Shown: positions 38,498-50,477 of the stretch, piece after piece
Layout: each line of letters opens with the position of its first letter
Position numbering within the stretch: the first letter of the stretch is position 1
Assembly: GCA_013398275.1 (NCBI GenBank)
Contig: VZSE01002700.1
Coordinates: 932,436-996,435 of the forward strand
Reading direction: 5' to 3'
Length of the DNA: 64,000 bases
From: Promerops cafer
Taxonomy: Eukaryota; Chordata; Aves; Passeriformes; Nectariniidae
Notes under the pieces: generated by a model
Seen by the model: the letters and a program-made list of their open reading frames with translations, nothing else
The model's database searches: none
What the model was told of the DNA's origin: nothing
Program-made: the position numbers and the translations under genes

Positions 38498-38940
38498 GAA
38501 TCACAGAATTATAGAATCAGAATAGCCAGAGTTGTGAGGGACCCATCAGGGTCACAATGTCCAGCTCCTGGTCCTGCACAGGACAACCCCAAGAGTCACA
38601 CCCTGTGCCTGAGAGCATTATCCAGACACTCTTGAACTCTTTCAGGCTGGTGCTGTGACCACTTTCCTGAGGAGCCTGTTCCAGTGCCCAACCACCCTCT
38701 GGGTGAAGAACCTTTTCCTAACATCCAAACTAAACCTACCCTAACACAGCTTCAGGCCATTCCCTCAGGTCCTGGCACTGGGCACCACAGAGAAGAGATC
38801 AGGGCCTGCCCCTCCTCTTCCCCTAAGAAGAAATTTGCAGACTGCAATGAGGTCTTCCCTCAGTCTCCTCTTCTCCAGGCTGAACAAGTCAAGTGACCTC
38901 AGACACTCCTCATACAGCTTTCCCTAGAGACTCTTCCCCA
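38498..38940 (-). mobile_element. CR1 LINE 3' region, well preserved
   Basis: A minus-strand CR1 whose 3' tail (GAATCACAGAATTATAGAAT) is at 38498. It is followed by the standard 3' region: GAGGGACCCATCAGGGTCAC, CCTGCACAGGACAACCCCAA, CCAACCACCCTCTGGGTGAA, GAACCTTTTCCTAACATCCA and CTTCCCTCAGTCTCCTCTTC. It is 5' truncated at about 38940, as usual for CR1. Low apparent divergence makes it one of the younger copies in the window. The plus-strand open frame 38684-38896 is an antisense shadow. Confidence 0.95.
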
Positions 38941-41900
38941 CAGAAAATTTTTAATCAAGATATCTGAGTATTTAGTGCTAGAATGTGGTGTTCTCTTTGA
39001 CAGTTGTCCATATTAAATTCAAAATGAGAATACATCAGCTGCCAAACCACAAATCTCCACTCATTTGTGAGGGCATATTTGTGTTTGATTATTTAAACAA
39101 GCCATTGGTACATCAATACTACTTCTCTAGTTGAATGTTTATCGAAAAGAAGAAAAACCAAGCAAAAGCAGAAAAGTATTACTAAAGCCATCAAAGAGCA
39201 TGAGGAATGAAGGAAACATTTGAAGTACAAGCATGCTAGGGCGAACATGCAAAGGTAAAGGTTCACAGAGTAGTCACACAGGGAAAAATACCAAAACAGT
39301 GACTTCTAGAGATGATTAATTTAAAATATTTTCAAGAGAACAAAAGTTATCCTGCTCCACTAGCTTTTACATCATTAGAGTTCATGGTGGATCAAGTAAC
39401 TAACGTTTTTAAACTTGATGACAATTTCTAATAGATAGTAAAATCAAATACATTGTATTGCTGATTTACAAGGACAGATAGAATTAATCACCATTAATTT
39501 TTTAAATCTTGATATTTTGAGCTTTTCCTAAAACTAAAATATGTTTAAGGTATTAAATTTCTCTATATACAAAATCTAGTTTGAATGTCACCTTGCATAC
39601 CTTTGATGGATACAGCTTCAGGTAATATCCATGTTTAATTCTTACTTCATGCACTAGGGGGTTCCCTTTCCCTCCTATTATGTAGACATTCCTAAATAGT
39701 TTTAACGTATATATTTAAGCTAATAAGAAAAAACATCAAGTGTGGTTTTGATTTGCTGCTATTTTAGGTGAGGATATTTTTTCAGCACAATTAATTTTCA
39801 CTGTATGAAGAATTTAAACTACAATCCTGTCTCTGATTGAAGGATATGTAACATTATCCGGTATTTTTTTTCTGCTCATTTACATATAAATATGCTTCAA
39901 ATTGCTCGAACTGTATGTGATTGAAGTTTACTAATAATTTTTATACACTTGCTACTTACTTGTGGATATAATCTTTTTTTTTTTTTAATCCCAAACAAAA
40001 ACACCAAGAAGACAGAATTATGAATTTTAATAAAGCTATAATAAAGTAAAAAAAATGGGATAAATAAACATGGCAGAGCAAATATAACCTCTTTCTTGTT
40101 TTACGGATTAAAATCAACTGGCTGTAGATTTTAAAACAGTATGTCATTGTGGTTTCTTTTTTAAATTTGGAAAAACCTAATCATTCAAACTATATGTTCT
40201 GTAGTATTATATTTATCAACAATTATTATACAATACCACAGAAATTTTGTGTGGGCAGGCGGGCAGGCAGTAATGTCATCAGTGTTTTGAGATGTCTGTA
40301 AGGTTTGAGACTAATTTCTGTTCCATGATAGACTTTACCCTGGTAGAAATTTCTGTCTTGCATTCAGAATATGGCAGTAAAGGGAAGGTTTTTTGAGCAC
40401 TTTGGGAAAGGGTAAAATTCTTAAGACAAACAATGTTGGTCCAGTGTCTTAAAACAGTCTAATAACGATAGCAGTTCCATTAAAATCTTCTGTTACAACC
40501 AAATTTCTGAAATATTCATGCATTATTTATAGTAGAAAGATAGGCTGTAGTATAATGATGCATTAATTAAACACTCTTCTGTTTCTTGTTGTTTCTGTCT
40601 TTTCCCATGCACCTAAGTCTAGGATAATCCAAGCAGGATTCAATGACAGACATCTGTTATATATCATGTATATGTACCAACTCAATAGACACCTAGCAGT
40701 ACAGTACAGCAATACAGTAGTTTAGAGGCAGATGGCTTTCCAGTTGAAAAAATCTGGGTCTTTGTTAGGGTGAGCCAAATATTTCTCCAGCCTCTACTGG
40801 CTTCTTTATTACGTTTGTATTTTGATCACAGTGTAAACTAGACATCACAGATTACACAGGCAAAGATAGTACTGTATCTACACTTAGAACCTGTATTCCT
40901 GAACTGTCTTCCTGAAGTGTTTGAAGAAAAAATACTCTTTTCCCATCTAATTTCAGATAGGAAAAAGTATCATGGGCTTAATTCACATAACACATTCAGT
41001 GCTACTCACAATGGTCTAGGTATCTATCCTGGTTTTGGCTGAGATAGTAGGGATAGTATCCAAGACTTCTGCACGGACCTTGTAGATAGGGCAAAGAACA
41101 TACAGAGACCCACGCCCCTCTAAAGTGGAAGCTGGACCCATATGCTTAAGTGTCTCAAAAAGCAGTAGTTGTCTAAATATAAGCAACTGAGTAAAGCACT
41201 AAGTTTCTTGTAAGTGCTAAAAGAAAATTTTTTTGTGTCAATGAAACAAGGAGTAGCTGCATCTAGATTTACCTCTTGGGATGTGATCCGGTGTGCTCTG
41301 CAGTGAGTGTCTTTCATCCATCCTCTTCTGGAATACATAAATCCTGACACTAGAGAACATGAGAAAGGTCCTTTTGCATACAAACAACAATGCACTACAG
41401 GTTGTTTGTTGCCCTCAATGTCTTCTTTCTAATATAGGCTCTAATGGTGTTATCACTAGGCCCGGAACTGATAAGCCTGCCCAAGTAGTCTAAAGTCATC
41501 ATAGCCAAAATAATTCTGATGACATCATAAATATGAAAGATAACTTCTCTTTATTGTTCGTATATGGTAAAAGAAATCATAAATCCTTTTAGTAAAAGCA
41601 AGTTTTCTTAAACAAACACGATTCATATCTATAGCAGATCAGTTATTCTTCATATTTGTAATTAAAGACTAAAAACTGGCAGTGCAATGTGACATAGTTT
41701 TCCATCACTTCTATGTCTGAATAACTTGCTTTTGCATTTGCAGTTGCTCCAGCTACAATGACATAGTAATTTGCTAAGCTAATGCCAGATGCTTGTGCTT
41801 GTCAGTTCTACTTTTAAAAATTAAATCTTTGTTGGTTCAGTTTCTGCCTAACTTCTAAATTCCTATCTTATTACTTTAAATATATGCTTACATGATTGCA

Positions 41901-44861
41901 ATCATTATATTTTTTTTGTAGTCTAACATGTTACCATTTGTCAATTGACCAGCTTACTTATAACTTGTAACCTTAAAAAATTGTTAATGTGCTTAACATC
42001 ACTTAAAAAAGTATCAAATTTAATTTGCAGGGCCATGATAGGTTAGACAAAAGAAGGTACACATATGTTAATTAACCTTGGCTCAATTCACAAGACATAA
42101 TTTGATAAACAGCAGTAACTTGATCAGCTGAAGTAGTCTGAATATATTCTGAAACCCTGTCGACATGGACACAAATATTTCTGCAAATGTGATTTATGGA
42201 ATAAAGGTCCCCAGCTGTTTGTTTGGTCCCTCTTCTGAAGATTACTACCATGAGAGCAGAGCCAGTTATATGTATGTTTTCTGTTCTCCTTTGCCTCAGT
42301 TGCACTGAGTCAAATGACCTTATTTGTACAAATAGTTACATCTTTGGATTTTCTGGTGGATTTTACTTGGTATTTTATTTAAAAAGTTAGAAAATTAGCT
42401 TCAGAAAGCCTATGTCGTACTGGTGATGAATAACTTAAATGAAGAAATGTGTTTTCTAAAGCAATGGGAGCCATATGCAAAAAATTTGTTAAAATAATAA
42501 AGAAAAGACAACTATGTACTAATCAGGACATCATGTAGAGAGTGTGATTCTCTGCATACCTAATGTTGCACTGCTGACAAAGTAGCTTGTGAGAAATTTT
42601 AATTTTGTCTGAAAATACTTATCAAAGCCTGAGGAAACGTATTTGATGAGATAGACAACTGAATGGCAGAATAAAAGATATCTCAATTTCTCATTTGCTG
42701 GTGTGAGCAAGATGCTGTCAAATTTCAGGCATTGCATAACAAGTCATTTAGGTCATCATTCTACCCATGGCTGGATAGCCTTGTATACACCTTCATGCCA
42801 GATTCACAGTAGCAAGCATATATATTATTAATTTGTTTATTTGTGTCTGTGAGTATGTGCATAACAATATCAATGAATCCGTTGATATCCATGCATATAT
42901 ATTGACTTTTCCATGGGTATGAAATTCATGTTATTGATTAATCATTATCCTTGTCCCATTCAACTAGCATCCAGCAGACATTTACTGAATGGAATACCAT
43001 TAAAAACGTAGCACTTGAAAGAATGTGCATATTTATCCAGTGAATTTGCATATTTATACAGCAGGCAAAATTTCATTACAAATTCCATTAAGATTTTTCT
43101 TACAGGAAATACATAAAATAAGCATTTCATGCACTGTACATGAGAACAAATTCCTCTGAGCAGAATGAAAGAATTAACAAAAAAATGTATTATTGAATTC
43201 CATTGCAATCTCTAACATTAAACATATTTTGCAGCAGTAGATACTTTTCAGTGTTTTAAATTAGTATGTGGGAAAGTGAAGAAAATTAGGACAAGATAAT
43301 CTTTTGTTATGCCAAAATTTATAAAGGTGTACTTACAAAACATGTTCTGTTTCTCTGAGTGTAAAAGACTTTATGCTTTCAATAATACTGATGTTCAAAT
43401 TAAAGCGCCCCAAATTAATCCATTTTGAATTCATAAAATTTCTGAGCACAACCAGTTTAACAGTAAAAGTATCTGAGAATTATTAAAGGTCTTCACATAT
43501 TTTAAATGTGCTTCAGCTAAGAATCAATAGCCAACCTCCTCCTCCCACACATTTTCAAGTGTCATTTTATAAAAGGTAGCCTAATCTTACCCTGCAATGC
43601 CTGTTATATGATCATGTGTTTGACTCCTTATGTGGGCCCATCCTTTATTTGACAGTCACATGTAACATTTTTAGCATACATTACAATTTATTTCTATTAT
43701 AATCCCAACAATCCAAGATCTCAGCTGGTTTAAATTATTTTTTTCTACTGGAGCCAGTGAACAAGTATTGACTTCAATGAGGCTATTTTGATTTATATTT
43801 CCAGAAGTCTTATCCCACTATGTGGAAATAAATATTATTCCAACAAATTGTGTTACCACTTCATGTGGCCCCAAAAACCCTTTGTTGACCATAATAAATA
43901 CTTTCCCTTATTGATATCCCTTCCTAAATTTTAATCAGAGATTAATCAAACACTTCTCTGTATATTAGAAGTCTATGGTAATTGAAGAGGTGTGCACGAG
44001 GATATGTTACTTTAAATTATTTAATTTAAAATATTGTCAGTTTCTTAGTCTGAAGAAGCAATTTATGTATAACTTCAAGTTTGTACACTATAATACACCA
44101 CCATCAATACCACGCCTTTGATAAAAATTAATGATTTTCCAAAATTTTGTGAATCACATGAAATTTTCCCTAAGCAAATATGCACTTACACAATATCATT
44201 GGACTTGAGCACTGTAGCAAATATCAAATATTTCAAAAAGCTTTGCAATTCACTATTCAGAAAATTTTGGCCGAGGGAAACAATGTCCTATAAGCTCACT
44301 AAGCTCTACATCAAAGTAGCTAGACAATAAAAAGATATTTCAGAGAAGGGTAAAGGCAGATGTGGGAATGATTCACAGGAAAGACAGACTAACTTCCTGA
44401 TATTCTGATATATCCCCCTCCAAGAGGAGGACTTTGCTCTAAAACTTCATTCTTCTGAAAATGAATGCTTATCTGAGCTGAAATTCCCAAGTGCAGATAT
44501 ATTCTGATAATTTTTTCTGGAAATGTACCCTCAGAAGTCTGAGGAATGCCTACTTCAAACCATCTGTATACCAGTTAGTACTGCACTGGACTCCACCACT
44601 TAGAAATTCTGGTTATGTAATTTTTCCAAAATTTCTAAAGCATACAATTTTAAAGATACAGATAAAAACTGTCACAATCTTGAGAACAAGTAAAAAACAA
44701 AGCAGAAAGCAATTATAGCTGCACCAGGAACCTTTTAATTATTTAATGCATTTAAGGGTGTGTGCAAAGGAAAAGCATGAGAGCTGAAGAATGAAACTAA
44801 AAAAAGGGTTATGGCCAAAAGTAAGTTACAAACAAGTGATCAAGTAAGGAAATAAATTGTA
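38941..44861. other. AT-rich unique non-coding DNA
   Basis: Nearly 6 kb without a gene or clear transposon, except a possible 26-bp LTR terminus at 41025-41050. A T-run near 39972-39986 produces a false K-rich C-terminus in a minus-strand frame. A GGCAGGCGGGCAGGCA stretch sits at about 40253-40269. Open frames at 41120-43208 (minus) and 44118-44718 (plus) have no recognised domain. Confidence 0.5.
41025..41050 (+). mobile_element. Possible LTR terminus fragment
   Basis: TATCCTGGTTTTGGCTGAGA followed by TAGTAG resembles the start of the avian LTR seen complete at 49127-49927, read on its own strand, where the start is TGTCCTGATTTTAGCTGGGA. The match stops after about 26 bases, so this may be a severely truncated copy or chance. 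Confidence 0.35.
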
Positions 44862-44935
44862 GAATCATAGTGTGTTTTGGGTTGGAATGGACCTTAAAGA
44901 TCATCTGGTCCTAACCTCCCTGCCATAATAACTCA
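44862..44935 (-). mobile_element. CR1 LINE 3' tail, short
   Basis: AGAATCATAGTGTGTTTTGG and GTTGGAATGGACCTTAAAGA then TCATCTGGTCCTAACCTCC. This is the last 70 or so bases of an avian CR1 on the minus strand, strongly 5' truncated. Confidence 0.9.
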
Positions 44936-47900
44936 CAGACTATTTGACAGCTTGGTTTATTGTTGGTTAATAATAGCTGACGGATCTATCCTCTCACATT
45001 AAAGAATCCACTAAACACCGTCTCCAGATACTGATGTTCTTTGGATTCTAAGGAATGAATGCTAATGTTTAATAAGAACAATTCAAGAACCCACAGAAAC
45101 ACTGGAATGAGTTAGGGAAGAGTAACCTTACTCACATCTCAGTAATACTAAGGTGACCAAAAATAGACACCATTGAGACAAATCAACAGCTGTGTCTATT
45201 GTGTCATTTCCTTTCTGCATGCTCTAACATGTTAATTGTATATGGGTGATTTAGTAGACCTGTTATATCTAACAAAACTTAGGATTCCATATCAGATGAA
45301 ACAATAATGGATTTGTACCTATTTGAAAAAGTATATGTAATACTATTATTAACAATTGAATCATGAAAATATATCAATGAAGCTCTGAAGATTACCCTTC
45401 AGAGTATAGTGCTATGTGAGGTTTACATTAACCCTTTGTCCAACAGATCAGAAAGAACATCTATAATAATGTCTCAAGAGTAGTTGTAATAATTTTTAAA
45501 ACAATTTGAAATTGTTATTGAATTCAGAAATATTTTGATAACACCCTCCAATTTCAGCTCAATTTCAGAATACTATAGATTAAATAATAATTTTAATATG
45601 ATATCTCCTTAAGGAGTTCTGTCATGTTATTCTAGTGACACAATGTGACACAACTGCTTTTTTGTTTGATGCTTTATTGTCTGTTTTTGAAAGAGTAAGG
45701 AGGAAGGTGTTGGATCCAGTGTTTTTCCCAAATAACAACAGGACGAGACTGCTGGGAGACATTCTTTGAGCTTCATTGCTGCATCAGCCTCAGTACAGGG
45801 TGAGACACGAAAGATGGCAACAGCTCATGTCATTCCAATTGCAGAGTTCTCTGGATTACAAGGCCTTTTGAAAACTTTCTAGCCAATAGCAAATTGTTAA
45901 GAGCTTAAAGGCATTTGCATAAACCAATCATTAAAACTACACGTATTATTAATATCTAAGAATGGTTGCTTGTTTCATATTTCTTGCTTCTCAGGAACTT
46001 TTTATACTCTTCTATAAACAAAGCACAAAGTCTCATTATTAAACTTTTCTATTATCTTGCTTGACATATATATCTACTTATGAAGGCCTAACTCTACACA
46101 GTGCAAAAACACAGTCTTATTGACAAGTGTCTTCATCTTTGTATCTTTCTATCTCTAGGCCTACATCTGCTCTGCTATGAGAGTTTTCTGCTTTTTCTAT
46201 TTCCCACAGAAAGGACCCAGAGTTGAAATTGATATAGATTCTGTCTATGTTTGGCTGGATGTTACCTTCAGTTTTCCAATAAATTTAATAAATTTCTGAG
46301 TGAAATTAAGACAATTTTATTTTTCTATTACTACTTTCACATCCATTGAATAGTCTACTTCTCAGTAAAAGGCTTGTAGAGATGCAGTTCTCAGATCAAC
46401 ATTATATAGTTTACATGTGCATCCGGACTGGAAATCCTACTGTTTTCATCAATACTGCAGTAAATGGAAGCAGCTTCAAGAGGGCTGGAGCATCTTTACA
46501 TAAGTCAAAAGCTGTGAATTGTGGAGATAATTAGATGTTTTGTTCCTTTGATAGACTTCGTGCCATGGAAGGTGTTGGCTGAAGAAAACCAAATCATGCT
46601 TTACTAGCAGTAGGTTCTGTATGATTTCCCTAGTGAGGAGTGTCGGTGTTCATTGGCAAGGTATGAACTACCCCGCGTGAAAATACTTCATATGAGAATC
46701 CTGGTGGGGTAAATTCATAACTGTGGCAGATTAACAAGTAGCTTCAAGTGTGGAAGAAAAACACATACTTGAAGAATATCAGCTGTTAACTCCTGTATTA
46801 GATTGAACACATTAGGAACTATTTGATAGTGAAGAAGCTAATTGAAATATTTTTAATTGTAAGGATTCACAAGCATTTCATAAATCCCAATTGGTCAAAG
46901 ATTTCAATACCTGTATTTGCACCGAGGATGTGGAATTTTAATTCTTTTAATGTATCAGATAGCACTGAGAAAGATTAAATTACATTGCTGCAGGATATTT
47001 CTGTTAACTTATTTTCATAGCCTTGAAAATGCCCAGGTGTAATTATAAATAAAACTCCCAATTATCTTAAATACAGATCTAGAAAAACAGAATGCATAGA
47101 CAGGGCAAGATAGTTAATAACTTCTTTCCATGCCAAACTCTATGTCAAGAGCAAAATAGTTTACTAGTTTTGACTCATAATCTGTATACCATCAAATCAG
47201 GAAAGAAAAAAAAGTAAAATAAAAAAAAACCCCAGTAGGTTAATATTAAGGAGAAAAACCCCCACATTTATGACACTCTGTCAATTACTTCAGTCCTCTA
47301 GAACTGCTTTCAAACTGTGAATGCATGAGGGACTTTTCAGAAGGCATTAAATGATCTGAACCACATTTTGAGATTTTAAGACATTGTCACATATTCAGAT
47401 GACTTCATTCATTTCCATAAAACATCGGAAGAACATCTGGCAAGAGCGGAAAAGCTTCTAAAGCTTTTTAAGGAGTAATGGTTGAAATTTGGGAAAAAAA
47501 AATGTCAGTTATTGAGGGATCACATTACCTTTTAAGGATATGCATGTTCTGAAGAATGGCAGAAGCCTCAATAACAGAAACTGGATATTGAGTAATATTG
47601 AGATAGTTCTTGGAAAAATGGGTACAAAATCTTATGCAGATTCTTGAGGACACAAAAAATTTTCCAAATCAGCCAACAGAAAACAGCTTCCTCATGATAC
47701 AAAGACACGAGAGAACTTTATATTTCTTGGAAAGTTCTAAGTCCATTTTTTTTTCCATTCCTGAAAATATAGTAAGAAATAGAAACTGGTGATTTTCAGA
47801 CATTAATTGTTAGAGTGTTAGGTGACAATCTCTAAGATGCTGAATACCAGATTTTTAAGATATTGAAAAAAAATTATAGCAAAATCAAATACTCAAATAT

Positions 47901-48324
47901 ATAATCTGAACTTTGAGGATCCCTCAATTCAGTAAGAATTATATGAATGAGGTACATGAAATATAGTTCCTTGTGGTCCCTACTTAAAACCAACAGGCTT
48001 GTGGAATGGCACACAAAACCATGCAAAGAGTTGCAATGATGAGTTATCTTGGAAAACACAATGACACAGGTTTCCTGTTGACTGAAGACAATGAGATTAG
48101 AGGCATGAGGTTCAGTGACAGTATTCAAGAGAAGTAGGCTTTGGAAATAAAATTGAAAGATTATGCCATTACCAATTTGCATAGTTACACATGCAACAGA
48201 ATGTGACAGTGTTGCTGTTGTCAGTGGTATACACAGAAGAGAGCTGGAATGCCCTCAGAGTCTATGATGAATGTGCATTTAGAGCCACTGGAGTGGGTTC
48301 TCCCTGGTACCCTGGATGTCAGAT
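44936..48324. other. AT-rich DNA, possible old LTR near 45708
   Basis: No gene is visible. From about 45708 (TGTTGGATCCAGTG) the sequence turns less AT-rich for roughly 200 bases. Its minus strand contains CAATGAAGCTC, similar to an LTR poly(A) signal region. I could not find the other end, so it is only a suspicion. The remainder shows nothing recognisable. Confidence 0.4.
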
Positions 48325-48500
48325 ACCCACCAAAGCCTCTCTATCCCTGCAACTGGACAGGGGAGAGAAAATATGGTGAAAGGTTCATGAGTTAAGGGCC
48401 AGGAGGCATCACTCACTCTTCACTGTCATGGGCAAAACAGACTGAACTTGGGGATATTAATTGATTTTATTACTAAAAAATCAGAGAAGGAAAATGAGTG
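48325..48500. mobile_element. ERV/LTR-like interspersed repeat (copy 3 of 3, best)
   Basis: The sequence runs CCACCAAAGCCTCTCT, ACTGGACAGGGGAGAGAAAA, AAAGGTTCATGAGTTAAGGG, CACTGTCATGGGCAAAACAG and ACTTGGGGATATTAATTGAT. I know this order of blocks as a common avian interspersed repeat, probably retroviral. Copies 1 and 2 in this window are at 3273 and 21986. The overlapping plus-strand open frame 48191-48379 is not a gene. Confidence 0.65.
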
Positions 48501-49126
48501 TCCTGGGCACTTGCCTGTACATTCCACATACCTTGCAACTATCCAGGCTCGTGGGAGATCTCTGTGCAGTATCCTTAAATAGGTTAACCCTAAAAAAGAC
48601 CTGAAACACTTTCAGAAGACTTAGCAACAGGACCATGCTGGTTTGAGCATCCCAGGAATATTCAAAATTCTCAAGAGCAATTGTAATTAGCCTGGAAGAG
48701 AAGGTGGAGATGGAAGGAGGTGTCTCCCCCTTAGGCTGGCTCGGAGAAGACATAATTATTAATAGCTTCCAACAGATGGCTCCCGAAGTACAGAGTTGAC
48801 AGCAGTGCTGATTATAAATACCAGATCAGTTTCATGACCTGTAATTCTATCATACCATAAGACAGTGTTACAAAGCACAACAGGATGGCCTTAGCTCAGT
48901 TCTCATGAGTGATAAACAGCACAACAGGGCTCACGTACTGCAAGTAAGGTATTACTTAAAGTAATTTTAGGAACACCCATACCAACTTTATGAGAAAATA
49001 AGTCAACACTGTGACCAGAAAGTATTAAATGAAGATAAAGTATGCTTATAATTTTTTTTTCTAATTCTTTCCCCTCATTTGTTGTCAGCTCAACCTGTCA
49101 TGCCCCAGTTTGAGGACAAAATGTTC
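48501..49126. other. Unassigned DNA between retroviral repeats
   Basis: It may be the continuation of the ERV-like repeat at 48325-48500, since it is somewhat richer in G and C to about 48760. I cannot identify its parts. The minus-strand frame 48481-48753 has no recognised domain. Confidence 0.4.
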
Positions 49127-49276
49127 TGTCATGATTTAAATCCAGATGGCAAATAAGTATTGTGCAGCCCCTTGCCCACCCTCACCTCACAGTGGAAAAG
49201 GAAGGACAATCAGAAATTAAAATGGCAAATCCTGTGGTTTGGGATAAGGACAGTTTAAATTTTGAAAAAAAGTAAA

Positions 49277-49308
49277 TTATAATAATAATAATCATCATCA
49301 TCATCATC
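49277..49308. repeat. (AAT)n/(ATC)n compound microsatellite
   Basis: About five AAT units are followed by about five ATC units. It lies inside the LTR at the place where this LTR type normally carries an AAT-rich run, so it belongs to the element. Confidence 0.95.
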
Positions 49309-49429
49309 CTAAAGTAACGGAAAGAATAAGAGAACCCAAGAATAAGTGTTGCACAATTTCTCATGATCCACTGACCAATGCCCAGCTCATTCCGGAGTAG
49401 TAAATGTCCCCTTCCAGCCAACTCCTCCC

Positions 49430-49886
49430 CAGTACATATACTAAACAAGATGTTTCTGTGGTATGGAATATCCCCTTGGCTAGTTCAGCTCAGCTACACA
49501 CCCTCACAGCTTTTTGTGCACCTCTTCATTGTTAAAGCATGAGAAACTGAAAAGTCCTTGACTTAGGGCAAACATTACTTAGCAATGACTAAAACACCAG
49601 TGTGTTATCAACATTATTGTCAAAATAAACCAAAAAAATACTGCATTGTATCAGCTANCAGTACATATACTAAACAAGATGTTTCTGTGGTATGGAATAT
49701 CCCCTTGGCTAGTTCAGCTCAGCTACACACCCTCACAGCTTTTTGTGCACCTCTTCATTGTTAAAGCATGAGAAACTGAAAAGTCCTTGACTTAGGGCAA
49801 ACATTACTTAGCAATGACTAAAACACCAGTGTGTTATCAACATTATTGTCAAAATAAACCAAAAAAATACTGCATTGTATCAGCTA
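49430..49886. repeat. Exact 228-bp direct duplication around a single N
   Basis: Copy 1 is 49430-49657, copy 2 is 49659-49886, and position 49658 is N. The copies agree at every base I compared. A single N flanked by identical ends is the classic sign of two contigs joined without merging their overlap. Confidence 0.97.
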
Positions 49887-50069
49887 TTAGAAAGAAAATT
49901 AACCTTATCCCAGCTAAAATCAGGACACCAATATAGAAATAGTGGCAGAACAATAGAGAAATTCATGTTAACCTAGACATGAAGGCCATGATCAACAAAA
50001 TCAATGAAATTTTTTGAAGTTGTTTTGAAATTCTGTTTTAAAACTAAAAAAAAAAACAGAGGATAGGGA

Positions 50070-50435
50070 TGTTGGAACCCTGGATACTGAGAATTTTGGG
50101 CTTTCTGTGCTGAGAGGCACTGACCCTCAGAAAAGCACAGCATTTTGCCTGACACTGTGGAGAAGGCTTCCAACATTGAGTGATGGCACTGAGATTATGC
50201 GTGTAGTTTGAATAGAGGTGTGTAATATCACAGCGTGGAAAACTTAGGGTCTAGGGTTTTAGAATAATATAGTATATATGGGGCCAGATGGAGGTTTTTG
50301 GGCATTGGCTAGTTCTTCAGCTTCTTCTTCATGCACTTTGGGTGGTAGCTTGTAATTGGAGAGGAGAGTCCACAGCGCGGACTTCGGGTTTTTGGTTATT
50401 GGGTCGAAAATAGAAATAATTTAGGTGTCACTTCA
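50070..50435 (+). mobile_element. ERV LTR (5' LTR or its remnant) with TATA box
   Basis: A unit of about 366 bp starts with TGTTGGAACCCTGG and ends near CACTTCA, just before a primer binding site. A TATA-like TAGTATATATGG lies at about 50270-50281, followed by the likely R/U5 region. The layout (TG start, TATA box in the 3' half, end next to a tRNA-complementary site) shows a retroviral LTR on the plus strand. It is a different family from the minus-strand LTR 142 bp upstream. No gag or pol reading frame follows. Confidence 0.75.
50270..50281 (+). promoter_or_regulatory. TATA box of the LTR
   Basis: TAGTATATATGG lies about 155-165 bases before the end of the LTR, a fitting place for the U3 promoter of a short LTR. 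The transcription start would be some 25-30 bases downstream. Confidence 0.5.
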
Positions 50436-50439
50436 TAAT

Positions 50440-50477
50440 TGGTGCCCCGTGTGAGGCTCAAACTCATAACCTTCAGA
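50440..50477 (+). other. Primer binding site, tRNA-Met type
   Basis: TGGTGCCCCGTGTGAGG matches over 17 bases the complement of the 3' end, including CCA, of vertebrate elongator tRNA-Met as I recall it. The likeness continues with about 4 mismatches to position 38 (ending TTCAGA). A PBS normally spans about 18 bases, so the longer match is unusual. A partial tRNA-Met pseudogene in reverse orientation is the alternative, but the LTR directly before it favours a PBS. Confidence 0.75.

Larger units (their letters stand above)
49127..49927 (-). mobile_element. Avian ERV solo LTR, artificially lengthened
   Basis: It begins TGTCATGATTTAAATCCAG and ends TTATCCCAGCTAAAATCAGG followed by ACA, giving TG...CA ends. 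Inside are an AAT/ATC microsatellite, the ACTAAAACACCAGTGTGTTA block and GAAAATTAACCTTATCCC, in the order known for a common avian LTR lying on the minus strand. The 228-bp segment 49430-49657 is repeated exactly after one N. Removing one copy leaves 572 bp, the normal length for this LTR. No retroviral gene adjoins it. Its target-site duplication is not evident. Confidence 0.9.

Noticed and set aside
38684..38896. Plus-strand open frame, proline-rich
   Set aside because: Antisense reading of a minus-strand CR1 3' region.
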